From: Klugiella xanthotipulae
GTDB lineage: Bacteria; Actinomycetota; Actinomycetes; Actinomycetales; Microbacteriaceae
DNA length: 64,000 nt
Reading direction: 5' to 3'
Assembly: GCF_006716695.1 (NCBI RefSeq)
Contig: NZ_VFPN01000001.1
Coordinates: 248,001 to 312,000, forward strand
Made by a program: the position numbers and the translations under genes
The notes under the pieces: model-generated
What the model was told of the DNA's origin: nothing
Seen by the model: the letters and a program-made list of their open reading frames with translations, nothing else
The model's database searches: none
In this document: piece after piece, positions 9,001-18,660 of the stretch
Layout of the letters: the number at the start of each line of letters is the position of its first letter
Position numbering within the stretch: the first letter of the stretch is position 1

Positions 9001-9843
9001 TTACTGTTCCTCGTGGGTGTCGGGGTCGCCGCCGAAAAGGCGGCCATCTGGACGACCCAGGGCCGTGATCGCGGCGATTTCACCCTCCGACAACTCGAAA
9101 CCGAACAGGTCAAGGTTCTGCCGCTGCCGCTCAGGTGTCGCCGATTTCGGGATCGGCAGCGACCCAATCTGCGTCTGCCAGCGGAGGATTACCTGCGCGG
9201 GGGTCACCTCGTGTGCGCGGGCGGCCTCCACAATCACCCGCTCACCGTAAGGAGCTTTACGCTTGCCCAGCGGGCTCCACGACTCGGTCTGAATCCCCAG
9301 CTCAGCGTGTACAGCACGCAACTCCACCTGCGGAAAATACGGGTGCAACTCCACCTGGTTCACGGCGGGCCGAATGCCAGTCTGCTCAATAATGCGACCC
9401 AGATGCTCCGCGGTGAAGTTACTCACGCCGATCGAGCGGGCCAGACCCTCCTCCTGTAACCGGATGAGGGCGCGCCAGGCCTCCACATAGTTGCCCACCG
9501 CGGGATTGGGCCAGTGGATGACGTAGAGATCCACATACTCGAGACCCAGCCGCCACAGCGATTCGTGCGCGGAGTCAATCGCGCTGTTGAACTCGTGGTA
9601 GCGCCCGGGAAGCTTCGTGGCCACCTGGAGGGCCGCGCGGTCCACACCCGAGCGGCGGATGGCCTCACCTACCGCCCCCTCATTCTGGTAGTTCACCGCG
9701 GTGTCGATCAGGGTATATCCCGCGTCAATCGCGCTCTGGATAGCCGTTACGCCTGCCTCACCGAGGAGGGGATAGGTGCCGAAGCCGATCTGAGGGAGGG
9801 AGTTTCCGTCGTTCAGGGCGTAGCGGGGAAGGTGTACTGACAT
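9001..9843 (-). CDS. Aldo/keto reductase
   Basis: A monomeric NADPH-dependent carbonyl reductase of the AKR superfamily, 280 residues. The catalytic tetrad is visible: D47 and Y52 (DTAVNYQNE), K77 (ATKLPG) and H110 (YVIHWP). The cofactor-binding GVSNF and PIPKSATPER motifs follow. It matches the 2,5-diketo-gluconate reductase-like AKR5 group by sequence pattern, but the substrate cannot be told. The 5-base gap to the Nudix gene immediately upstream on the same strand indicates a two-gene operon. Confidence 0.9.
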   Translation of the reverse strand: MSVHLPRYALNDGNSLPQIGFGTYPLLGEAGVTAIQSAIDAGYTLIDTAVNYQNEGAVGEAIRRSGVDRAALQVATKLPGRYHEFNSAIDSAHESLWRLGLEYVDLYVIHWPNPAVGNYVEAWRALIRLQEEGLARSIGVSNFTAEHLGRIIEQTGIRPAVNQVELHPYFPQVELRAVHAELGIQTESWSPLGKRKAPYGERVIVEAARAHEVTPAQVILRWQTQIGSLPIPKSATPERQRQNLDLFGFELSEGEIAAITALGRPDGRLFGGDPDTHEEQ

Positions 9844-9848
9844 ACCCC

Positions 9849-10328
9849 TCAGCGTACGGTGTGAGTCGCCACCGTGTGAAGATCCGGGCCAAACCGAAAA
9901 TCGGCATCCACGGTACCGCCCGTGAGCACGGCAGGCAACCAGTACTGGGCATCATCCCACAGCAGCGAGTAGTCGATTCCGGCAACGGGATACCAATCGA
10001 GCTCTAGCTCATCGGAATCGGCCGGTGTTCCCGACCACTCTCGGGCCACAAAGACAGTAGATTCCTGGTCCCACTCGGGGCAATCGGGAAAGCTGTACCG
10101 CACCCGGCCCACCTCGGTAACAGCCTGGCTGCCAATATTGAGTCCGGCTTCCTCGGCCACCTCGCGCACAATCGCCTGCACGGGGGTTTCTTCCCCCTCC
10201 AGTTTGCCGCCGGGGCCCACGAGTTTGCCCTCGCCCAGTCCGCGCTTCTTACGACCCAGGAGAACCTCTTCGCCCGCGCCGTTGCCGGGGCGAAGGAGAT
10301 AACATACACACACCTGGGGCACAGTCAT
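9849..10328 (-). CDS. Nudix hydrolase, MutT/MTH1-like
   Basis: A 159-residue nucleoside-diphosphate-X hydrolase. The Nudix box runs from GGKLEGEETP to REVAEEAGL with the expected G-x5-E-x7-REUxEExGU spacing. The N-terminal VCYLLRP...LLGRKKRGLGEGK pattern and the tail resemble oxidised purine triphosphatases (8-oxo-dGTP). I start at the ATG at 10328 because that gives the normal domain; the open frame continues upstream but into oligopeptidase coding sequence. It is cotranscribed with the aldo/keto reductase. Confidence 0.85.
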   Translation of the reverse strand: MTVPQVCVCYLLRPGNGAGEEVLLGRKKRGLGEGKLVGPGGKLEGEETPVQAIVREVAEEAGLNIGSQAVTEVGRVRYSFPDCPEWDQESTVFVAREWSGTPADSDELELDWYPVAGIDYSLLWDDAQYWLPAVLTGGTVDADFRFGPDLHTVATHTVR

Positions 10329-10385
10329 AGGTTTTAGCTTAGTGGTTGGGCCACGGCACCTCGATCCGCGCGATAGCGTAGAGGG

Positions 10386-12539
10386 GTGACCACCTCTCCC
10401 ACCTCCGACACCGTCTCGCCCGCCCGCCCCCACGCCCCGCAGCGACCCACCGCGCGCACCCACCACGGTGACACCGTCATCGACAACTACGAGTGGCTGC
10501 GCGAGAAAGACTCCCCCGAGGTGATCGCCTATCTGGAGGCAGAAAACGCCTACGCAGACGCACGTACCGCCCACCTGGAGCCCCTGCGCGAAAGCCTGTT
10601 CACCGAGATCAAGGAGCGCACGGTTGAAACCGATATGTCGGTACCCACGCGCCTCGGTGACTGGTGGTACTACGCCCGCACGGTCGAGGGCCAGCAATAC
10701 GGGTTGCAGTGCCGTGCACCGCTGGCCGGGCCGGATGATTGGACCCCTCCCCGGTTGGACCCCCAGGTTCCCGTACCGGGGGAACAGCTCCTGCTCGACG
10801 GCAATGTGGAGGCCGAGGGCCACGACTTCTTCTCACTCGGCAGCTTCGACGTGAGCGGCTGCGGCTCCCTGCTGCTCTACTCAACCGACACGATCGGCGA
10901 CGAGCGCTACACCATCCGCATCCGCGACCTCGCCACAGGCCGCGACCTACCCGACACGATCCCGGAGACCTCCCCCGGCGCGATTTTTGCGCCGGATGCC
11001 GCGACCATCTACTACACCACCTGCGACGAGGCGTGGCGTCCTGATACCGTGTGGTGCCACCCGCTCGGCTCCTCGGAGGCCCCCACCCGCGTTTTCCACG
11101 AACCCGATGAGCGCTACTGGGTGGGCGTGGGCCGCACGCGCAGCCGCCGTTATCTGATCATCGAGTTGGGCTCCAAGATCACAACCGAATATCACCTGCT
11201 GGATACCCGCGAACCCGAGGCAGGCTTCCGTATCGTGTGGCCACGCCGAGAGGGTGTCGAGTACTCCGTTGAGCACGCCGTGCTGAACGGAGAGGATGTA
11301 CTGCTCGTGCTGCACAACGACGGCGCGCCCAATTGTGAGCTGGTGGCCCTCGCCCCGAGCATCCCGGGTACCGGCCCGGAGGGTGCCCGCGTGGTAATTC
11401 CCCACAACGACACCGTGCGACTCGAAGATGTGTCAGCGTTTGAGACTTTCATCACGCTGGATTACCGCCGCGACGGTCTCACTCAGGTGGCGCTCGCCCC
11501 GGTATCCGCCCTGGCCGGAACGCTCACCACGGCCGATAGTGAGCTGGCCTTCGACGAGCCCCTCTACACCGTGCACTCGGGCGGAAACCCGGAGTGGAGC
11601 CAGCGCACCCTGCGGCTCAGCTACGGCTCCCTCGTGACCCCCTCGACCGTACTCTCGGTGGATGTGGCGACAGGCGAGCGCAGCATCCTCAAACAGCAGC
11701 GAGTGCTCGGTACCTTCGACCCCGCACGCTACGAGCAGCGGCGCGAGTGGGCGATTGCGGCCGACGGCACCCGCATCCCGATCTCGCTTGTCTCTGCAAC
11801 AGCGGTGCCAGGGCAGCCCGATGACGGCCCCCGCCCGCTGCACCTCTACGGCTACGGCTCCTACGAGAGCAGCATCGACCCTGGCTTCTCGATTGCGCGA
11901 CTCTCGATGCTTGATCGCGGCGTCATCTTTGCCATCGCACACGTGCGTGGTGGTGGGGAAATGGGCCGCTACTGGTACGAGGAGGGCAAGCTTCTCGCGA
12001 AAAATAACACGTTTACCGATTTCATCGCGTGCGCAGAGCACCTGATAGCCCGCGGCTATACGGTGCCCGAGCGGATGGTCGCCGAGGGCGGCAGCGCCGG
12101 TGGGCTACTGATGGGGGCCGTGGCCAATCTAGCCCCCGAGCTATGGGCGGGTATCCTCGCCTCGGTGCCGTTTGTGGACCCGCTCACGAGCATTCTGGAT
12201 CCCTCGCTCCCCCTCACCGTGATCGAGTGGGACGAGTGGGGCGACCCGTTGCACAACTCGGACGTTTACGCCTACATGAAGGCCTACTCGCCCTACGAGA
12301 ACGTCCGCTCGGATGTGCGCTACCCGCGCATCCTCGCAATGACGAGCCTCAACGACACGCGCGTGCTCTATGTGGAGCCTGCCAAGTGGATCGCGCGCCT
12401 GCGGGAGAACAACGCACCCGTCCTCCTCAAAACGGAGATGACGGCCGGACACGGCGGGGTCAGCGGCCGCTACAACGCGTGGCGCGAACGCGCGTTCGAG
12501 CTCTCCTGGCTCCTCGACGTGCTGGGCCTTGCAGCGTAA
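10386..12539 (+). CDS. ptrB: Oligopeptidase B (S9A prolyl oligopeptidase family)
   Basis: A cytosolic serine peptidase of 717 residues that cleaves short peptides after basic residues. An N-terminal beta-propeller domain (about residues 80-420) precedes the alpha/beta hydrolase domain. The nucleophile is the serine of EGGSAGGLLMG, the acid is in SLNDTRV, and the histidine is in TAGHGGVSGR (about H689). Length matches the family. Translation begins at GTG 10386. The gene is divergent from the Nudix gene with only 57 bases between. Confidence 0.92.
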   Translation: MTTSPTSDTVSPARPHAPQRPTARTHHGDTVIDNYEWLREKDSPEVIAYLEAENAYADARTAHLEPLRESLFTEIKERTVETDMSVPTRLGDWWYYARTVEGQQYGLQCRAPLAGPDDWTPPRLDPQVPVPGEQLLLDGNVEAEGHDFFSLGSFDVSGCGSLLLYSTDTIGDERYTIRIRDLATGRDLPDTIPETSPGAIFAPDAATIYYTTCDEAWRPDTVWCHPLGSSEAPTRVFHEPDERYWVGVGRTRSRRYLIIELGSKITTEYHLLDTREPEAGFRIVWPRREGVEYSVEHAVLNGEDVLLVLHNDGAPNCELVALAPSIPGTGPEGARVVIPHNDTVRLEDVSAFETFITLDYRRDGLTQVALAPVSALAGTLTTADSELAFDEPLYTVHSGGNPEWSQRTLRLSYGSLVTPSTVLSVDVATGERSILKQQRVLGTFDPARYEQRREWAIAADGTRIPISLVSATAVPGQPDDGPRPLHLYGYGSYESSIDPGFSIARLSMLDRGVIFAIAHVRGGGEMGRYWYEEGKLLAKNNTFTDFIACAEHLIARGYTVPERMVAEGGSAGGLLMGAVANLAPELWAGILASVPFVDPLTSILDPSLPLTVIEWDEWGDPLHNSDVYAYMKAYSPYENVRSDVRYPRILAMTSLNDTRVLYVEPAKWIARLRENNAPVLLKTEMTAGHGGVSGRYNAWRERAFELSWLLDVLGLAA

Positions 12540-12570
12540 CACCCCACGGAAGCGTGCGATGATGGATGCC

Positions 12571-12831
12571 ATGAGTGACTACATCCCAGAATCCGGCACG
12601 ATCACCATGTTTTCAACCCCCTGGTGCGGCTACTGCCAGCGGCTGAAGGGCCAACTGAAGCGGGCGGGCATCGGGTACACCGACATCAATATCGAGGAGA
12701 CCCTCGGCACGGCCGAATTGGTCGAGTCGATCAACAACGGCAACCAGACCGTTCCCACCGTGCTCTACCCGGACGGGTCGAGCGCGACCAACCCGTCGCT
12801 CGCAGATGTGCAGGCCGCGCTGAGCGTGTAA
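12571..12831 (+). CDS. Mycoredoxin-type glutaredoxin-like protein
   Basis: An 86-residue thioredoxin-fold protein with the active site STPWCGYCQRLK (CGYC) and the cis-proline region NQTVPTVLYPDGSSATNPS. That combination is diagnostic of actinobacterial mycoredoxins, which reduce mycothiol mixed disulfides on proteins. The chosen ATG begins MSDYIPES. In-frame ATGs at 12559 and 12562 are possible alternatives and have a better ribosome-site spacing to GGAAG. It is close behind ptrB and is followed by a long perfect hairpin. Confidence 0.88.
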   Translation: MSDYIPESGTITMFSTPWCGYCQRLKGQLKRAGIGYTDINIEETLGTAELVESINNGNQTVPTVLYPDGSSATNPSLADVQAALSV

Positions 12832-12844
12832 CCCGCTACCACCG

Positions 12845-12898
12845 CCTGAGGAACGCGTCGGCTGCCTCCGCCGGGAGGCAGCCGACGCGTTCCTCAGG
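12845..12898. terminator. Perfect 25-bp hairpin between convergent genes
   Basis: The left arm 12845-12869 and right arm 12874-12898 are exact reverse complements over 25 bases, with a GCCG loop. It sits between the stops of the mycoredoxin gene and pfkA, so it can act on both strands. No T run flanks either side, which is unusual for an intrinsic terminator. The length and perfection make it one of the strongest hairpins in the window. Confidence 0.75.
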
Positions 12899-12911
12899 AC
12901 AGACACACGGT

Positions 12912-13940
12912 CTAGCCGAAAAGAATTGCGGCTTCGTCGTAGCGGTGCTGGGGCACGGTCTTCAACTCGCCAAGCGCCTCGTCGAGACCCACGACCTGCA
13001 CCTCGGTTCCGCGTAGCGCCACCATATTGCCCCAGCGCTCGGCCAGGACGGTGTCGATGGCCGCAAGGCCCAGGCGGGTGGCGAGCACCCGGTCGTAGGC
13101 GGTCGGAACGCCGCCGCGCTGAATATGGCCGAGCACGGTCGCTCGCGACTCAATGCCGGTGCGCTGCTCGATCATGGGGGCGAGGATCTCGGCGATACCC
13201 CCCAGCCGCGGCCGGTTAAAACCATCAAGGCCCTTCGTGGAGTAGGCCTCATCCATTGTGTCCAGAGTGAAACCCTCGGCCACCACGAGCAGGGGTGCGC
13301 GGCCGCGATCACGAACGCTCTCCACCCAGGTAACGATCTGGTCGATGCTCACCGGCTGCTCCGGGATAAGGATAGCGTGCGCACCGCCGGCCATACCCGA
13401 GTGCAGCGCAATCCAGCCCACGTGGCGACCCATCACCTCAAGCACCATGCAGCGCTTATGCGAGTCACCGGTGGTGCGGAGGCGGTCAATCGCCTCCGTG
13501 GCGATCTCCACAGCAGTATCGAAGCCGAAGGTGTAGTCGGTTGCGCCCAGATCGTTATCAATGGTCTTGGGGACGCCAATAATCTTGATGCCCGCATCCG
13601 CGAGTCGCTTGGAGGCGGCCTGGGTCCCCTCACCGCCGATTGCTATCACCGCATCCACGCCGAGACGATCCAGTGTTTTCTGGATGTTCTCCGGGCCCCC
13701 GCTGGGCCCCTCATACGGGCCAAAACGGCTCGTACCGAGGATGGTCCCGCCCTGCTTGGCGAGGCCCCGCACACGGTGACGATCAAGAGGGATGACGTCC
13801 CCCTCAACAAGACCGCGCCAGCCGTCTCGAAAACCCACAAACTGCTGCGAGTAGACGCTGGTTCCTTTCAGCACAATTGCGCGAATCACCGCGTTAAGCC
13901 CGGGGCAGTCACCACCGCTCGTTAAAATTCCGATTTTCAT
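12912..13940 (-). CDS. pfkA: 6-phosphofructokinase
   Basis: Phosphorylates fructose 6-phosphate in glycolysis. The start at 13940 follows GGAGTG and begins MKIGILTSGGDCPGLNAVIRA. This gives 342 residues. The GGDCPGLN and PKTIDNDL motifs mark the actinobacterial mixed ATP/PPi clade. The GGEGT motif has glycine where PPi-dependent enzymes carry aspartate, so ATP is the more likely phosphoryl donor. Substrate-binding MGRHVGWIA and the R-rich VLGHIQRGG motif are intact. It is monocistronic. Confidence 0.93.
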   Translation of the reverse strand: MKIGILTSGGDCPGLNAVIRAIVLKGTSVYSQQFVGFRDGWRGLVEGDVIPLDRHRVRGLAKQGGTILGTSRFGPYEGPSGGPENIQKTLDRLGVDAVIAIGGEGTQAASKRLADAGIKIIGVPKTIDNDLGATDYTFGFDTAVEIATEAIDRLRTTGDSHKRCMVLEVMGRHVGWIALHSGMAGGAHAILIPEQPVSIDQIVTWVESVRDRGRAPLLVVAEGFTLDTMDEAYSTKGLDGFNRPRLGGIAEILAPMIEQRTGIESRATVLGHIQRGGVPTAYDRVLATRLGLAAIDTVLAERWGNMVALRGTEVQVVGLDEALGELKTVPQHRYDEAAILFG

Positions 13941-14033
13941 ACACCACTCCTCATGGTTCCTGTTCATAGTGGAGGGTACTTATTACGCACCGTACGGCCG
14001 CGCGGACCGCCGATGCCCCTGGCTAGCGCACCG

Positions 14034-16142
14034 TTATGACGATGCTATCGCGCTTTTCAGCAGGTGGATGAGCGCCTCCAGTTGAACCGAATTACCGGTG
14101 GAGGTATCCGCCTCGTTACCGTCGAGCGCCCGGGAGGCCAGGCCTGCCTTGCTGTCGATCAGCTCGGCAATCTTGCTGTCGATGGTGTGCGCGGCGATGA
14201 TCCGCCAGGCGGTGACGGGTTCCTCCTGGCCGATGCGGTGCACACGGTCAATCGCCTGAGTCTGCTCGGCATCCGTCCAGCTGAGCTCGGCGAGCACCAC
14301 GTTGGAGGAGGCCTGTAGGTTCACGCCCACACCGGCCGCCGTGAGTGAACACACCGCAATCGACACCGCGGGATCGTTGTTGAAGGCGTCAATCTGGGCC
14401 TGGCGCGACTCGGAGGTCTGGTCGCCCCGAATCGAGATGGTGCGCAGGCTACGCTCAGCAAATGCGGCTTCGGCGGCATCCATGACATCGATGTGCTTAG
14501 CGAAGAAAACCACCTTGCCCACCGAACGGGCCAACTGCGCGGCGTAGTCGGCGGCGAGCGAGGCCTTCGCCTGACCAATCTGACGCACCATAGTGAACAC
14601 ATTGATGCCCTTCTGGCTGCCCGATTCTTCGAGCTCCTGGCTCGCAATCATACGGATGAGCGCCTCGGTTGAGAGCTCGGTACCCAACCTGCCCGTGAGG
14701 GAGCGGTTGTAGCGCTCCAGCATTTTGCGGCCCAACTCCTCCTCAGCCTGGCGAATACTGCGACCCAGATCGTCGTCGAGCTCGACCGGGAGATCAACCA
14801 CGCGCTTGGCCGGCAGATCGGCGGCCACATCCACCTTCTTGCGGCGAACAATACCCATATCAATCACGGTTTCACGGGCCGCAGCGTAAAAGCCGGGATC
14901 GGCCGGGGTGAGACCGGTATCTTCCAGGCGGTGCATCAACTCGGGGGCAGGCTTTGCCTCGTCGGTCCAGCCAAGGAAACGCCAGATGGCGCGGAAATCA
15001 TCTACATCGTTGATCAGCGGGGTACCCGTGAGCGCCATCATCAGCGGCTTTCCGCCGGGCGTGTTCTTGCGGATACGGTCGGCAATCGCAAGCACATTCT
15101 TGGAACGCTGCGATTGGAGGTTCTTGATCATGTGGGCCTCGTCAACCACCATGCCGCGGAAGCCCATCTTGCCGATCCAGCTCAGGTGGCGATCCAGGAT
15201 CTCGTAGTTGACCACAAAGACGTCGGCGAATGCATCGAGGTTCTGACCGTCACCCTGAATCACGGTGGCGCGGCGCTGCGGCGTCCAGCGGTGCACCTCG
15301 CGGGCCCAGTTCATCTTGACCACGTTGGGCACCACCACGAGCAGCGGGTAGGCGTTGGCGACGGAGGCCGCAAGCACCGATTGCGCCGTCTTACCGAGTC
15401 CGGGCTCGTCGGCGAGCAGGAAACTGCGGTGACCGTTGCCCACAGACTCCAGGAAGCGGGACTGGTGGCGCATGAGTTCGTGACCGCGGGGGGCCAGGCG
15501 GTCAACCGGAGGAGCCTCGGGCAGAGGCATACACGCAGCCTTACCACCGGCACCCTGTTCAAACGATTTGAAGAGCGGACCGAGCAGCTCCCAGCTGGCC
15601 AGACGAACAACGGGTCGCTTGGCGGGAAGAGGGGTAAGGTCGGGGGCCAGAAATGGGTTGGAGCGCTGGCGGGCGATCACGGTGGGCGGCAGAACCTGGC
15701 GCTCAGCGAGTTCGGGCGGCACAATGGCCTCGGCGGGAGCGGCGACGGGTTCCTCCTGGGGAACCTCCAGGCCGGCGGTCTCCATGAGGCTACGACGCAG
15801 CTTACGACCCGCCTCGGAGAGCGTGGCCTCCGGCTCCAGCAGGGTAATAAGAGAGGTATCGCGGGCAGCAGCCTTCGCCAGAATCGATGCAATGCCGTCG
15901 AGGCGTTTGAGCGTTTCGGCCCGGTCACCATCACTCAGGTTCGGATCCGACTTGGCACGGGCCCGCTCGTCGCGCATGAGAAGCGCAATCACCTGAAACT
16001 TGGTGCGGTTCATGGGCGTGGCCTTCCCACGCTGGGCAGAAGCCTCCACCTCGCGAACGGCGCGCGCGAGCAGAGGGATGAGACCCTCGTTGTGGGCCTG
16101 TTTGGTGCGGGCCGGGGCTTGCTGTAGTTCTGGCTGAGCCAT
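14034..16142 (-). CDS. SNF2-family DEAD/DEAH-box helicase-like ATPase
   Basis: A 702-residue SNF2 superfamily 2 ATPase. The N-terminal about 220 residues have no domain I recognise. Walker A is in ADEPGLGKTAQS, the DEAH box in VVDEAHMIKN, and motif VI in IDRVHRIGQEE, so both RecA-like lobes are complete. The start at 16142 has AGGAG closely upstream. No nuclease, methyltransferase or phospholipase gene is adjacent, so it does not look like part of a DISARM or similar defence set. A role in DNA repair or transcription recycling (HepA/SMARCAL1-like) is possible. Confidence 0.88.
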   Translation of the reverse strand: MAQPELQQAPARTKQAHNEGLIPLLARAVREVEASAQRGKATPMNRTKFQVIALLMRDERARAKSDPNLSDGDRAETLKRLDGIASILAKAAARDTSLITLLEPEATLSEAGRKLRRSLMETAGLEVPQEEPVAAPAEAIVPPELAERQVLPPTVIARQRSNPFLAPDLTPLPAKRPVVRLASWELLGPLFKSFEQGAGGKAACMPLPEAPPVDRLAPRGHELMRHQSRFLESVGNGHRSFLLADEPGLGKTAQSVLAASVANAYPLLVVVPNVVKMNWAREVHRWTPQRRATVIQGDGQNLDAFADVFVVNYEILDRHLSWIGKMGFRGMVVDEAHMIKNLQSQRSKNVLAIADRIRKNTPGGKPLMMALTGTPLINDVDDFRAIWRFLGWTDEAKPAPELMHRLEDTGLTPADPGFYAAARETVIDMGIVRRKKVDVAADLPAKRVVDLPVELDDDLGRSIRQAEEELGRKMLERYNRSLTGRLGTELSTEALIRMIASQELEESGSQKGINVFTMVRQIGQAKASLAADYAAQLARSVGKVVFFAKHIDVMDAAEAAFAERSLRTISIRGDQTSESRQAQIDAFNNDPAVSIAVCSLTAAGVGVNLQASSNVVLAELSWTDAEQTQAIDRVHRIGQEEPVTAWRIIAAHTIDSKIAELIDSKAGLASRALDGNEADTSTGNSVQLEALIHLLKSAIASS

Positions 16143-16388
16143 GTTTCTCCTGATCGGAATCCAACACACGTTGGTTCGGAACGATTACGAACCCCCCGCT
16201 AAACGCTCGGTGAGGTTCTGATAGATAACAGAGTTTCCGTGCTCGAGCAACGAATAAGACGGTCGAGCGGGTGATGGGAAACAGTTACGCTGTAGACAAG
16301 TGTACACGCACACGCCGATTTTTCCGCCGACGCGCGAACGCAACTGACAAACCAAACGCTCCGCCTACCCGGGATTATTCCTCCTCTC

Positions 16389-16435
16389 GCGGGATCATCA
16401 CCGCCCAACGGTGCGGTGGAGGACGATGATCCCGC
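16389..16435. promoter_or_regulatory. Hairpin in the intergenic region before the histidine phosphatase
   Basis: An 11-bp perfect stem (GCGGGATCATC and its complement) encloses a second small stem, CCGC/GCGG. It ends 15 bases before the ATG at 16451 in a 308-base gap between divergent genes. It may be a leader structure of the downstream gene or an operator. The rest of the gap shows no gene. Confidence 0.4.
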
Positions 16436-16450
16436 CGCATACGGGAGAAT

Positions 16451-17044
16451 ATGGGGGTGACCCCAACGACAACCATCGCCCTCATCCGCCACGGCCAGAC
16501 GCCCTGGAATGCCGAGTTCCGCATTCAGGGTCGCACCGACATCCCGCTCAACGACACGGGCCGGAAGCAGGCTCAGGATGCCGCGACCACGCTCGGCGAG
16601 GGCTGGCATGCGATCGCCACCTCACCGCTCACCCGCGCAGCGGAGACCGCGCGCATTATCGCGGCGGAACTGGGGCTCGACTCCCCCACCGCCGTTGAGC
16701 ACCTGGTGGAGCGCGACTACGGCCGGGCTGAAGGTCTCGGTGCCGGCGAAGAGTTGGAGAGCGTGCGCATCCCCGGCGGCTTTCAGGAGGCCGAACCCGA
16801 GGTCGAGGTCGCCGCACGCGGACTCCTCGCACTGGAACATCTGCGGGATACCCACCCGGGACACCGGGTGATTGCGGTGGCGCACGGGTCATTCATCCGT
16901 CTCACCATCGCCAGTCTTTTTGAGTTTGATGCACCGCGGATCGGCAACGCATCGGTGACTGTCCTCACCCACGATGAGAGCGGATGGGAGCTACAGACCG
17001 TGAACGGCGAGCCCGCGCGCGGCCTCGCGGCCCGCACGGATTAG
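16451..17044 (+). CDS. Histidine phosphatase family protein (phosphoglycerate mutase-like)
   Basis: A 197-residue member of the branch-1 histidine phosphatase superfamily. The phosphohistidine motif is [10 protein letters not shown] near residue 14 and the second catalytic histidine is in VAHGSFIR near residue 143. The length and motifs fit broad-specificity phosphatases such as CobC/GpmB-like or glucosyl-3-phosphoglycerate phosphatases, so the substrate is open. A GTG at 16457 is an alternative start with better spacing to GGGAG. Its TAG stop overlaps the TAA stop of the convergent ABC ATPase within the four bases TTAG. Confidence 0.85.
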   Translation: MGVTPTTTIALIRHGQTPWNAEFRIQGRTDIPLNDTGRKQAQDAATTLGEGWHAIATSPLTRAAETARIIAAELGLDSPTAVEHLVERDYGRAEGLGAGEELESVRIPGGFQEAEPEVEVAARGLLALEHLRDTHPGHRVIAVAHGSFIRLTIASLFEFDAPRIGNASVTVLTHDESGWELQTVNGEPARGLAARTD

Positions 17045-17814
17045 TCGTCAAGCCCCACGTGGTTGGGGTCGAGCACGCGACTGAGAAACTCCTGGGTGCG
17101 CGGGTTCTGCGGGGCCGTGATGACCTGGGCGGCGGGGCCCTCCTCGACCACAACACCGCCATCCATGAAGACAACCCGATCAGCGACCTCGCGAGCAAAG
17201 CCCATCTCGTGCGTGACCACAAGCATAGTCATACCGGCATCTGCCAGCTCACGCATCACCGCGAGCACATCGCCCACCGTCTCGGGGTCCAGAGCAGACG
17301 TGGGCTCATCAAAAAGCATGAGCTCAGGGTCCATGCTGAGCGCGCGGGCAATCGCCACGCGCTGTTGCTGACCGCCCGAGAGGGCTGCCGGTCGGGCCGC
17401 CGCTTTATCAGAGAGACCCACTCGGGCCAGGTTCCGCTCGGCAACCTCCACAGCCTCCGCCCTCGACCGCTTGAGGACCTTTACCTGCGAGACCACACAG
17501 TTCTCCAGCACCGTGAGGTGCGGAAAAAGGTTGAAGTGCTGGAACACGAGACCCACGCGGCGACGGAACCCGTCAATATCTACCTCGGGGTCGGTCACAA
17601 CGGTGCCATTAACCACGATCTCACCCGAGTTGGGCGTCTCCAACAGGTTCACGCAGCGCAGCAGCGTGGACTTACCGGAACCGCTCGGGCCGATCAGGCA
17701 GACCACATCTCCGGGATTGACGGCGAGGCTAATACCGCGCAAAACCTCGTTGTCGCCAAAAGATTTGGTGACCCCGGTGAGCTGGATGGCGGGGCCGACT
17801 GGTGCATCCGTCAT
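17041..17814 (-). CDS. Polar amino acid ABC transporter, ATP-binding protein
   Basis: A 257-residue GlnQ/HisP-type ATPase. Walker A is [12 protein letters not shown], the signature is [15 protein letters not shown], Walker B is [14 protein letters not shown], and the switch histidine is in VVTHEMGFA. It powers import through the adjacent permease. Its ATG overlaps the permease stop by 4 bases, so the order SBP, permease, ATPase is one operon. Confidence 0.93.
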   Translation of the reverse strand: MTDAPVGPAIQLTGVTKSFGDNEVLRGISLAVNPGDVVCLIGPSGSGKSTLLRCVNLLETPNSGEIVVNGTVVTDPEVDIDGFRRRVGLVFQHFNLFPHLTVLENCVVSQVKVLKRSRAEAVEVAERNLARVGLSDKAAARPAALSGGQQQRVAIARALSMDPELMLFDEPTSALDPETVGDVLAVMRELADAGMTMLVVTHEMGFAREVADRVVFMDGGVVVEEGPAAQVITAPQNPRTQEFLSRVLDPNHVGLDD

Positions 17815-18611
17815 TTTTTGATCCTCGCAGTCTTGGTCTCAAAGCGCCGCGACAGCAGGCTGAGCGGAACCGTGATGATGAGATAGCAGACACCGGCCAC
17901 CACGAGCGGCGTAAGACCGGCATCCGTACCGTTAAGCGCCTCGCGGCCAAACTTGCTGAGCTCGTACTGGCTCGCGGTAAGGCCCAGCAGGTAGATCAGG
18001 GAGGAGTCCTTTGTGAGCAGGATGACCTCGTTGGTAAGCGGCGGCAACACGATGCGCAACGCCTGGGGAATCACAATCGTGACCATCGCCCGCGAATGTG
18101 ACATCCCGAGCGAGCGAGCGGCCTCCATCTGCCCCGCCGGCACAGCCTGGAGGCCCGCACGGATCGTCTCGGCAATGTAGGCGGCCGAGACGAGGCCGAG
18201 GGCGAGCATCACGGTCACATACGTGTCGAGTCGGAGGCCCGGGAACGCCGTGGGGATACCGTAGCCAAACGCGATAAACACCAGCAGCGCCGGGAGCCCA
18301 CGGAAAACCTCGATGTACAGCGTCGAAATCCAACGGTACGGGGCCACCGAGGACAGTTTGAGCAGCGCCAGGAACACACCGCCCGCCAGGCCCAAGATAA
18401 AGCCGAGGGCCGTGTACAACAGCGTGTTACCAAAGGCCTGTACCAGACGCGGGAGGAAGGTGCTGTCCTCAACCACAAACCCGAAGTTGAAAAACGCGTG
18501 ACCGATCTGACCCCAATTGGCGAGGGAGGCGACCAGCACCACCACGGCGACCAGAATCAGATACTGGATGTTACGGGAGAGTCGCGCGCGCTTTGCCGCG
18601 GTTAACGCCAT
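17811..18611 (-). CDS. Polar amino acid ABC transporter, permease
   Basis: A 266-residue HisM/GlnP family permease. Five to six hydrophobic segments are visible, plus the EAA loop [24 protein letters not shown] that docks on the ATPase. The true start is the ATG at 18611 ([11 protein letters not shown]). The open frame continues upstream but only as a shadow of the binding-protein gene. It likely forms a homodimer because no second permease is present. Confidence 0.92.
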   Translation of the reverse strand: MALTAAKRARLSRNIQYLILVAVVVLVASLANWGQIGHAFFNFGFVVEDSTFLPRLVQAFGNTLLYTALGFILGLAGGVFLALLKLSSVAPYRWISTLYIEVFRGLPALLVFIAFGYGIPTAFPGLRLDTYVTVMLALGLVSAAYIAETIRAGLQAVPAGQMEAARSLGMSHSRAMVTIVIPQALRIVLPPLTNEVILLTKDSSLIYLLGLTASQYELSKFGREALNGTDAGLTPLVVAGVCYLIITVPLSLLSRRFETKTARIKK

Positions 18612-18660
18612 AAGAAGCTCACTTTTCTTTGGGAGACTCGACGGAACCGGTCTACGGAGC

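Noticed and set aside
14034-17044. SNF2 helicase plus histidine phosphatase as a defence system
   Set aside because: No nuclease, toxin, methyltransferase or TIR-like partner is present, and the phosphatase is on the other strand after a gap of 308 bases.
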